Below are positions 13,072-18,689 of a stretch of 18,689 bases of DNA, one piece after another. The position numbers and the translations under genes were made by a program. This DNA comes from CAXRGH01 sp964230195. GTDB taxonomy: Bacteria; Pseudomonadota; Gammaproteobacteria; Enterobacterales; Alteromonadaceae. Under the pieces are notes generated by a model, which had not been told where the DNA came from, did not search any database, and was given only the letters and a program-made list of their open reading frames with translations. The stretch's first letter is position 1; each line of letters opens with the position of its first letter. The stretch spans positions 1-18,689 of the forward strand of contig CAXRGH010000013.1 in the NCBI GenBank assembly GCA_964230195.1. Direction: 5' to 3'.

Positions 13072-15237
13072 CTAATTAAAGTCGTGAGGGTCAACATCGA
13101 GGTGCCAGCGTACTTTGGGCGCTGATGGTAGCGCTTCAATATTGGGTAGACAATGGCTTAACCATTGATGTAGTACACTGCGATCTTGATGCTGAATGAT
13201 CAGTTGGAAGCGAAAGCGTAATTGGCGTTTCTCGATGAGACAGGGGACCGGGCCAAGCATAGTACAAGGGCTGGAACTCATAATGGTTTTAATGCCTGTC
13301 AAAAAGTCTAGACATGCCATTGGGTCTTTGTGTTCGGCACGGAATAACACTTGAAAACTGTGTGGGGGTAAGCGGTTACTCACTCGCTCTTGCAACAGCA
13401 GTTGCGCTGCATCTTGATACCCATTATTCACTAAATCTTGTAGCAAGGGGTGTCCTGGCTGATGGGTTTGTATCATCACTCGGCCAGGTTTTTGTGCTCG
13501 TCCTGCTCGACCAGACACTTGTACAATCAGTTGTGATAACTGCTCGTAAGCGCGGAAGTCGGCACTGAATAATGCGGAATCAACATCCACAATCACCACT
13601 AAAGTGACGTCAGGAAAATGATGTCCTTTGGCGAGTATTTGTGTTCCGATTAGCAACTGATGTTTGCCTTGTTTAATGGCGTCAAGGGTCTGATTAAGTT
13701 TGTGTTTTCCTCTAACGCTATCACTGTCAATTCTCGTACTACTATAATGCGGGAATCGAGATTGTAGTCCCGCCTCAAGTTGTTCCGTTCCAACGCCTTG
13801 GTAATGTAAGTTATGACTACCACATTGAGAGCAGGACTGAGCCAGTGGTTCAACGGTTTCACAGTGATGGCAATGCATTTGTCGCTTAGCTAAATGAATG
13901 GTCAGGGGCCGGTCACAGCCATGACAGATTTCGTTATGACCACAGTCATGACAGATGACAGCCGGCGCAAACCCGCGGCGGTTCATAAATACCATGACTT
14001 GTTCGCCCCGTGATAAAGTCGCTTCCATAGCATTCAGTACATAGGGAGATAAACCAAAGGTCATGTCCTGATGACGGATATCCACCAACTCCATTGGTGC
14101 TGTTTGCGCATTGCCAGCCCGTTGACTTAAGGTTAAATGGTTAAACTTTCCTTGTTGTACATTGAACAGCGATTCTAAAGATGGAGTTGCGGAACCGAGC
14201 ACAAGCGGAATATTGAGTTGTTTTGCTCGAACCGCTGCAATATCTCTGGCGTGATAACGGAAGCCATCTTGTTGCTTAAATGAATTGTCATGCTCTTCAT
14301 CAATGATGATGATCCCTAAATTTTTGAAATCTGTGAAAACTGCGGAGCGCGTGCCAATGACAATGGCAATGTGGCCATATTTTGCCTGATACCAGACACT
14401 AAAGCGCTCCTCATCGTTGAGTCCCGAATGCAAAGCGCCAACGGAGACCCCGAAGCGCCGTTCAAAGCGTTGTACTGTTTGTGGTGTCAAACCAATTTCA
14501 GGCACGAGTATCAATATTTGTTTGCCTGCTTTCAAAAAGGGAGTAATGGTTTGCATGTAGACTTCTGTTTTACCACTACCGGTTATTCCTTCTAGCAGCC
14601 AAGACTGGTAATGGGATTGTGCGCTGATGGCGGCAATGGCAACTGCTTGTTGCTGCGAAGGCCGCAAAGGTGCGTGTTCTTCAATGCAATGGGTAATGTC
14701 ATTTAACTCAGGAAGCTGTGGTGTGTATGACTCAATCCACAATTTTTTTTCTAGCGCTTTACTTGGGGCAGAGTGACCAGGTGGTATTGGCTCACCCGCC
14801 AGCAATGCTGTCAATACTGTTGCTTGCTTTGGGGCTTTTTGGGTAATCGTATCAAGATCCGTTGCGAGCCCAGCTTCTGTTAAGCGCCATTTACTCGGCA
14901 ATGCAAAATTATTGGCTTTGCCTTGGCGTAATTTAACCGGCAGTGCTGCCTGCAAAACGTCACCGAATGGATGATGATAATATTGGCTGCACCAACGGAG
15001 CCATTTAAAAACATCAACACTGAAAATAGGCTTTTCATCGAGCACTTTACAGACCGGCTTCAGTTGTTCAGGACCTAAGGTGGTTTTAACGTTCAGAGCT
15101 TCAACAATACCCATCATAGTTTGCCGACCAAACGGAACTTCAACACGCATTCCCACAGCGATGTCATTTGCATCGTCGTACCGATAGTCAAACTGGGAGC
15201 GAAGCGGCACCGGAAGTGCAATCCTAATCACTGTCAT
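13072..15237 (-). CDS. priA: Primosomal protein N' (replication restart helicase PriA)
   Basis: 3'-to-5' superfamily 2 DNA helicase that recognises stalled or collapsed forks and reloads the replicative helicase. 721 residues, normal length. The N-terminal DNA-binding domain (about 1-105) begins MTVIRIALPVPLRSQFDY. Walker A is GITGSGKT with Lys223, the DEEH box is 313-316 and GSATPSLES lies near 348-356. Eight zinc-binding cysteines sit at 429, 432, 438, 441, 456, 459, 469 and 472, inserted between helicase blocks as usual for PriA. The late motif QVSGRAGRAQKPGRV is present. It diverges from rpmE with 186 bases between the two starts. ftsN follows 78 bases downstream on the same strand. Confidence 0.98.
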   Translation of the reverse strand: MTVIRIALPVPLRSQFDYRYDDANDIAVGMRVEVPFGRQTMMGIVEALNVKTTLGPEQLKPVCKVLDEKPIFSVDVFKWLRWCSQYYHHPFGDVLQAALPVKLRQGKANNFALPSKWRLTEAGLATDLDTITQKAPKQATVLTALLAGEPIPPGHSAPSKALEKKLWIESYTPQLPELNDITHCIEEHAPLRPSQQQAVAIAAISAQSHYQSWLLEGITGSGKTEVYMQTITPFLKAGKQILILVPEIGLTPQTVQRFERRFGVSVGALHSGLNDEERFSVWYQAKYGHIAIVIGTRSAVFTDFKNLGIIIIDEEHDNSFKQQDGFRYHARDIAAVRAKQLNIPLVLGSATPSLESLFNVQQGKFNHLTLSQRAGNAQTAPMELVDIRHQDMTFGLSPYVLNAMEATLSRGEQVMVFMNRRGFAPAVICHDCGHNEICHGCDRPLTIHLAKRQMHCHHCETVEPLAQSCSQCGSHNLHYQGVGTEQLEAGLQSRFPHYSSTRIDSDSVRGKHKLNQTLDAIKQGKHQLLIGTQILAKGHHFPDVTLVVIVDVDSALFSADFRAYEQLSQLIVQVSGRAGRAQKPGRVMIQTHQPGHPLLQDLVNNGYQDAAQLLLQERVSNRLPPHSFQVLFRAEHKDPMACLDFLTGIKTIMSSSPCTMLGPVPCLIEKRQLRFRFQLIIQHQDRSVLHQWLSHCLPNIEALPSAPKVRWHLDVDPHDFN

Positions 15238-15297
15238 GGGAACTTGGGCTATTTTCTTTTGTTTGGTTATAATGATGAATTAATGTGCGATCATCTC

Positions 15298-15326
15298 TTG
15301 ATCAGTTGGTCACGATACATTATTAT
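15298..15326 (+). promoter_or_regulatory. Candidate sigma-70 promoter of rpmE
   Basis: TTGATC at 15298-15303 and TATTAT at 15321-15326 are separated by exactly 17 bases, a good sigma-70 arrangement. Transcription would begin near 15333, giving a leader of about 90 bases before the rpmE ATG at 15424. The gap to the divergent priA start is otherwise empty of genes. Confidence 0.65.
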
Positions 15327-15338
15327 GCGCCCCTCTTA

Positions 15339-15417
15339 AACGGTTTAGTCCGTTATTTTTAACAGCGTATGGTGTGCGACTTCGGGTTGTATAGCGATAC
15401 GGCCTTTTTTTTGAGGT
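15339..15417 (+). promoter_or_regulatory. Structured rpmE leader (candidate L31 operator/attenuator)
   Basis: Two stem-loops precede rpmE. The first pairs AACGG (15339-15343) with CCGTT (15350-15354) and is followed by ATTTTT. The second pairs GGTTGTAT (15385-15392) with ATACGGCC (15397-15404), eight pairs including two G-U, and is followed by eight T (15405-15412), a terminator form directly before the GAGGT ribosome site (15413-15417). GTGCGAC (15374-15380) can instead pair with GTTGTAT (15386-15392), which would exclude the terminator-like stem. I recall that rpmE of gammaproteobacteria is autoregulated through its leader, and an L31 leader motif is described. Whether this leader acts by translation or attenuation is not decided by the sequence. 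Confidence 0.6.
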
Positions 15418-15423
15418 AAAACC

Positions 15424-15636
15424 ATGAAAAAAGATATTCATCCTGAATACAATGAAATCAATGCCGTATGTTCATGCGGTAACAAGCTTGTGATCCGTTC
15501 TACATTGTCTAAAGATATCAATCTTGACGTATGTTCTGCATGTCACCCGTTCTACACAGGTAAGCAACGTAACGTTGATACTGGTGGTCGTGTTGATATG
15601 TTCAAGAAGCGTTTTGGCGCACTTAAGAGCAAGTAA
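15424..15636 (+). CDS. rpmE: 50S ribosomal protein L31 (zinc-binding type)
   Basis: Small protein at the bridge between the large and small ribosomal subunits. 70 residues, MKKDIHPEYNEINAVCSCGNK, normal length. Cys16, Cys18, Cys37 and Cys40 make this the zinc-containing (C+) form, the kind that bacteria replace by a zinc-free paralogue under zinc shortage. The C-terminal TGKQRNVDTGGRVDMFKKRFG is conserved. GAGGT at 15413-15417 is the ribosome site, directly downstream of a T-run and hairpin that may control expression. A terminator follows 14 bases after the stop, so it is monocistronic. Divergent priA next to rpmE is the usual enterobacterial arrangement. Confidence 0.98.
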   Translation: MKKDIHPEYNEINAVCSCGNKLVIRSTLSKDINLDVCSACHPFYTGKQRNVDTGGRVDMFKKRFGALKSK

Positions 15637-15650
15637 AACACACGCAAGTG

Positions 15651-15677
15651 AAAAAGCGCCAAATCGGCGCTTTTTTT
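15651..15677. terminator. Bidirectional intrinsic terminator between rpmE and nudC
   Basis: AAAAAGCGCC (15651-15660) pairs with GGCGCTTTTT (15666-15675) around the loop AAATC, followed by T to 15677. The G+C core is flanked by A on the left and T on the right, so it has a T-run in both directions and should end both rpmE and the convergent nudC transcript. Confidence 0.92.
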
Positions 15678-15714
15678 GTGTCTAAAATACAGTGAGGTTG
15701 GCGTTTAGGGGAAT

Positions 15715-16524
15715 CTAGCTAGCATAGTTTTCGAGAGCATATCGGATCAGGCGGCCGCTGATAGTTTCAAGCCCCGGAGTCTGTGGCAGCTGGTCAAACG
15801 GAAACCAGTCAGCGGTTTTGATTTCTTTTTCATCAATCACAATATCACCGGAATCATACTCAGCGATAAAACCGCACATTAATTGATGCGGGAAAGGCCA
15901 CGGTTGTGATTCGATGTACTGAAGGCTTTTAAGTTTTACACCAACCTCTTCACATACCTCTCGGTGTACCGCCTCTTCTAGGGTCTCACCGCTCTCTACA
16001 AACCCTGCTAAAACTGAATACAGACTCCCCTTATGACGTTTACCTTGGGCAAGTAACAATTGACCGCGATGCACAACGGCGACAATGACACACGGCGAAA
16101 TACGGGGGTAGGCACGATGCTGGCAAGTGTCGCAATGCATGGCGAGTTCCCAACCTACATTTTGCATATGAGCACCGCATTGACCGCAAAAACGATGTGT
16201 CTTAATAAACTCAGCAAATTGAAAAGCACGAGCAGCGACGCCTATCCAGTGAACATCATGCTGCGTTATGTAATCTCTGAGTGTACAAGTGCTAAATCCT
16301 TGTTCGGAGACTGACTCGTACCCGAGATCCACCATAAAGCAGGAGATGCCATTGAGCTCCCCAATTTTGATGACTTGCTGAGTGTACTCCTTCAAAAAAG
16401 GTAAAGCACTCCAACGGCGTTGCGGGACTTGCTCTGATATCGAGTCTAATAACAACTGATTCTCGGTCAGCACAAACCAGTAACCGGAAGTCTCCTCAGA
16501 TAGGGCAAGGTTTTGTTGAATCAT
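15715..16524 (-). CDS. nudC: NADH pyrophosphatase / RNA NAD-decapping hydrolase NudC
   Basis: Nudix hydrolase that splits NAD(H) into NMN(H) and AMP; the family also removes NAD caps from RNA 5' ends. 269 residues. A four-cysteine zinc ribbon is at Cys113, Cys116, Cys131 and Cys134 (CGQCG ... CDTC). The Nudix box GX5EX7REUXEEXGU spans 174-196 (AGFVESGETLEEAVHREVCE followed by EVGV), and the NudC-specific SQPWPFP lies at 206-212, which separates it from other Nudix enzymes. The ATG has an AGGAA sequence 11 bases upstream, slightly far. It is convergent with rpmE across the shared terminator and divergent from the chemoreceptor gene. Confidence 0.96.
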   Translation of the reverse strand: MIQQNLALSEETSGYWFVLTENQLLLDSISEQVPQRRWSALPFLKEYTQQVIKIGELNGISCFMVDLGYESVSEQGFSTCTLRDYITQHDVHWIGVAARAFQFAEFIKTHRFCGQCGAHMQNVGWELAMHCDTCQHRAYPRISPCVIVAVVHRGQLLLAQGKRHKGSLYSVLAGFVESGETLEEAVHREVCEEVGVKLKSLQYIESQPWPFPHQLMCGFIAEYDSGDIVIDEKEIKTADWFPFDQLPQTPGLETISGRLIRYALENYAS

Positions 16525-16666
16525 TTGTGTTCTATTCCTGAATCAAGTAATGAGTGTTCGAACGATGGATAAATGGTAACAAATATTTTTGTTCAATACT
16601 GAAAAACAACGCCTTACCAATGACAGAGTCAATGTCCAATAAACCCTCATATTTTTTATGTGTTTA

Positions 16667-16692
16667 TTGCATTATTGGTGATTTGCATTATT
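16667..16692. repeat. Direct repeat TTGCATTATT upstream of the chemoreceptor
   Basis: TTGCATTATT occurs at 16667-16676 and 16683-16692, 16 bases apart, in the 200-base gap between nudC and the chemoreceptor gene, ending 33 bases before the latter's ATG. The region is A+T-rich. The repeat may belong to the promoter or be a binding site. I found no convincing flagellar sigma-28 promoter (TAAA ... GCCGATAA) in this gap. Confidence 0.4.
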
Positions 16693-16724
16693 TTTAAAAG
16701 TAGCGACTGAAAAGGAATTCAATC

Positions 16725-18257
16725 ATGCCAAGAAACAATCAAGTCCTCATTGACGAGGAAATCGCAGTACCTACGAATCAGCAACTAGTCTCCACAACCG
16801 ATTTACGAGGTGTTATTACCTATGCTAATGACGCGTTTATTCGAATTTCGGGTTTTGAAAAAGATGAGTTGATTGGTAAGAACCACAACCTTGTGCGTCA
16901 TCCTGATATGCCAAAAGCCGCTTTTGGTGATCTTTGGAGCAAGCTTAAATCCGGAAAACCATGGCGCGGTGCTGTAAAAAATCGATGCAAGGATGGTCGA
17001 TATTATTGGGTTGATGCCTTTGTTACGCCCATTTTTGATGGTCAAGATTTGATTGGTTACCAGTCAGTACGAAGCTTCTTACCGGAAGATATAAAAACAA
17101 ACGCTACAAATATTTATCAGCGACTCAACTCCGGAAAGTCGGTAAAGCACTTAGAGAATCAATTTTATGTACGAGCTAGCGCTTATGCCGTAATCGGTTT
17201 GCTAAGTGTCGGCTTGACCTTTGTCTCATCATGGTTTTCGCTGCTAATGTTAGCCCTCCCGTTAATTGCTTTTAAACAAGAGCTGTTGGGGACACCGAAT
17301 TATCTATTTTCATTAGCAAAGGATTACGATAGCGTCTCTCGCCTTGTTTACAGTGGTGAGAGTCAATACAGCGCCGCAGATTTTCATTTAAGAGTGGCAG
17401 AGGGTAAAGTCAATACGATTTTAGGCCGAGTGAGCGACGGTAGTGAAGAATTGAATGAGCGTGCTGAACGCCTGGCTAACGCTGCGAATATTGCAAAGCA
17501 AGGGGTTGAAAAAGAAACACAAGAGCTTCACCAGGTCTCTGCTGCTGTTGAGGAAATGGTAACGACAATAGAGGAAGTTGCCCACAATACAGCATCGACT
17601 ACACAAAAAGTGCAGGTAGCCCATGAAGACTGTACCCAAGCGACCCAAGTGATGGAAGATACTCGACATCAAATTCATACCTTAGCAAATGAGGTTTCTC
17701 AATCTGCACGCGCTGCTTCCGAGCTGGCTACCGAAGCTGAACATATTGGTTCGGTTATGCAAGAGATACAGGGGATCGCAGATCAAACGAATTTGCTTGC
17801 TCTGAATGCCGCCATTGAAGCGGCGAGAGCAGGAGAGCATGGTCGTGGATTTTCTGTGGTGGCCGATGAAGTAAGAGCATTATCTAACCGCACTCATTCT
17901 GCTACCGAACAAATTCAACGTTCTATTGGTGATATTCAAACAACACTGATTGAATGGTCGACTAAAATGGAACAGGGTAAAGCCTCTGCAGAGACATGCG
18001 TCTCACAAGCTGATAACGCTCAAGAAACGATTCAAAAGGTTTATCGCTCAATTACGGATATTTCTGATTTAGCGACACAAATATCAGCAGCAGCAGAAGA
18101 GCAAAGCATGGTTTCTCAGGAAATATCAAAAAATATTACCAATATCAGCGATGCGTCTCAATTGAACTTAACGCAAGCAGAAACCGTCTCTGGAGAGACT
18201 GAAGATATCACCTTCCGTGTGAAAACACTGTCTTCTTTAATGACAACATTTGCCTAG
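16725..18257 (+). CDS. Aer-like PAS-domain methyl-accepting chemotaxis protein
   Basis: Energy-taxis transducer resembling E. coli Aer. The N-terminal PAS domain (about 15-120) contains HNLVRHPDMPKAAFGDLW and WRGAVKNRCKDGRYYWVDA, nearly the Aer sequence including the Arg-His-x-Asp cluster and Trp80 tied to FAD binding, so an FAD redox sensor is likely. A membrane hairpin at about 152-183 anchors the protein with no real periplasmic domain. A long coiled coil follows, with the highly conserved signalling tip GIADQTNLLALNAAIEAARA at 350-369 continuing through GEHGRGFSVVADEVRALS, which contacts CheA and CheW. It ends SSLMTTFA with no NWETF-like pentapeptide, so CheR tethering is not expected. 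AAGGA about 8 bases before the ATG is the ribosome site. It stands alone, with a hairpin downstream. Confidence 0.95.
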   Translation: MPRNNQVLIDEEIAVPTNQQLVSTTDLRGVITYANDAFIRISGFEKDELIGKNHNLVRHPDMPKAAFGDLWSKLKSGKPWRGAVKNRCKDGRYYWVDAFVTPIFDGQDLIGYQSVRSFLPEDIKTNATNIYQRLNSGKSVKHLENQFYVRASAYAVIGLLSVGLTFVSSWFSLLMLALPLIAFKQELLGTPNYLFSLAKDYDSVSRLVYSGESQYSAADFHLRVAEGKVNTILGRVSDGSEELNERAERLANAANIAKQGVEKETQELHQVSAAVEEMVTTIEEVAHNTASTTQKVQVAHEDCTQATQVMEDTRHQIHTLANEVSQSARAASELATEAEHIGSVMQEIQGIADQTNLLALNAAIEAARAGEHGRGFSVVADEVRALSNRTHSATEQIQRSIGDIQTTLIEWSTKMEQGKASAETCVSQADNAQETIQKVYRSITDISDLATQISAAAEEQSMVSQEISKNITNISDASQLNLTQAETVSGETEDITFRVKTLSSLMTTFA

Positions 18258-18266
18258 CTGAGAAAG

Positions 18267-18316
18267 TTTGGTTCATGTGCTTGTATTTGGATAGACGAAC
18301 GCGGCAGTGAACCAAA
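18267..18316. repeat. Inverted repeat after the chemoreceptor gene
   Basis: TTTGGTTCA at 18267-18275 and TGAACCAAA at 18308-18316 are perfect 9-base inverted copies separated by 32 bases, just after the chemoreceptor stop. The long loop makes a simple terminator unlikely. Another small palindrome (AAGACA/TGTCTT, 18398-18413) lies near the pseudoazurin stop. Roles unknown. Confidence 0.4.
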
Positions 18317-18331
18317 AGAAGGGCAATAATA

Positions 18332-18366
18332 AGCCACGCAGCTAAAGAAACAACAGCTGGGTGGCT
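18332..18366. terminator. Stem-loop between convergent chemoreceptor and pseudoazurin genes
   Basis: AGCCACGCAGCT (18332-18343) pairs with AGCTGGGTGGCT (18355-18366) in 11 of 12 positions, one G-G mismatch, with an 11-base loop. It is followed by ATTT on the + strand and by TATTATT on the minus strand, so the T-runs are weak. It sits where a bidirectional terminator for the two convergent genes would be expected. Confidence 0.5.
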
Positions 18367-18421
18367 ATTTGACTCATATGACCGGATTACGCCCTGAAAG
18401 ACATATGTGTCTTCGCTTGAT

Positions 18422-18689
18422 CTAATTTAGTGACTTCACTAAGTCAGTACCACGTTGCTGATTCATCACCACCTGATTTTTAATTGATGACCAATTACTC
18501 TCTATTGCAGCCTTATTAACGGCGTTACCCACTTGCACCATACCGAGCATACCTAACATAAAATGAGGTGTGCATTTATAAAAATAAGCCCCTTCTTGAT
18601 CGAATGAGAGAGTGACAGTTGCCCCCATTTGAGTATTAAAGGTCTTGGCACCTTCAGGCACACCAATGGATTGCACGTTGTGGCTAGCA
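18422..18689 (-). CDS. Pseudoazurin-type blue copper protein (5' partial, runs off the window)
   Basis: C-terminal part of a small periplasmic type-1 copper electron carrier. The motif CTPHFMLGMLGMVQVG gives Cys, His (+3) and Met (+8) ligands in pseudoazurin spacing. The first ligand is the His of ASHNVQSIGVPEGAKTF, encoded at 18680-18682, upstream of the GTG at 18674-18676 that might look like a start. The reading frame stays open to the right edge, so the true start and the signal peptide lie outside. The tail after the beta barrel (AAIESNWSSIKNQVVMNQQR) fits the two C-terminal helices that separate pseudoazurin from plastocyanin. Pseudoazurins donate electrons to nitrite, nitrous oxide or other periplasmic reductases; the partner is not visible here. 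Confidence 0.9.
   Translation of the reverse strand, partial: ASHNVQSIGVPEGAKTFNTQMGATVTLSFDQEGAYFYKCTPHFMLGMLGMVQVGNAVNKAAIESNWSSIKNQVVMNQQRGTDLVKSLN

Noticed and set aside
16525..16724. Sigma-28 flagellar promoter for the chemoreceptor gene
   Set aside because: I looked for TAAA followed by about 15 bases and GCCGATAA and found no acceptable match.
18267..18316. Inverted repeat as an attachment site or mobile-element end
   Set aside because: Only 9-base arms, no integrase or transposase in the window and no direct target duplication.
1..18689. A novel defence, mobile or secondary-metabolite system
   Set aside because: Every long gene belongs to a recognisable housekeeping, respiratory, envelope or chemotaxis family except the small cox-cluster proteins; no CRISPR, toxin-antitoxin, nuclease or recombinase signature is seen.

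Overview
The window is a gene-dense piece of a gammaproteobacterial chromosome, most like a marine member of the Alteromonadales/Vibrionales grade. I base this on the proteins (E. coli-like FtsN, HslVU, PriA, RraA and zinc-type L31) and on the cox gene order, which resembles that of Pseudomonas and Shewanella. The genus cannot be fixed by eye. I see no tRNA, rRNA, CRISPR array, insertion sequence or phage gene.

Left third (1-8124, + strand): a complete aa3/caa3-type cytochrome c oxidase locus. It holds coxB (5' end cut by the window edge, with a fused cytochrome c domain), coxA, ctaG/cox11 and coxC. A small two-helix membrane protein gene (DUF2909-like) follows on the opposite strand. Then come a SURF1-family gene, an unnamed membrane-anchored CxxxC protein, ctaA (heme A synthase), ctaB (heme O synthase) and a SCO/SenC copper chaperone. 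Structural subunits, both copper-insertion routes (CtaG for CuB, SCO for CuA), heme A synthesis and SURF1 are therefore all together. Several of these genes overlap or nearly touch, suggesting translational coupling.

Middle (8121-10396): rraA (inhibitor of RNase E) runs on the minus strand, tail to tail with the SCO gene and overlapping it by 4 bp. A PAP2-family membrane phosphatase and an MJ1255-like (TIGR00661-type) glycosyltransferase diverge from it as a two-gene + strand unit.

Right-middle (10371-15677): a minus-strand block priA - ftsN - hslV - hslU, ending in a strong intrinsic terminator. hslVU has a recognisable sigma-32 heat-shock promoter in the ftsN-hslV gap. rpmE (L31) diverges from priA behind a structured leader and ends in a bidirectional terminator shared with nudC.

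Right end (15715-18689): nudC (minus), an Aer-like PAS chemoreceptor (+), and the 3' part of a pseudoazurin gene (minus) running off the edge. Its first copper ligand lies just upstream of the apparent GTG start, so the gene is truncated by the window rather than short.

Most of the window is well-known housekeeping content, and I found no convincing novel multi-gene system. The items most worth a second look are the rpmE leader with two competing stem-loops, the unnamed CxxxC protein in the oxidase-assembly block, the antisense DUF2909 gene inside the cox cluster, the PAP2-glycosyltransferase pair and the sigma-32 promoter.
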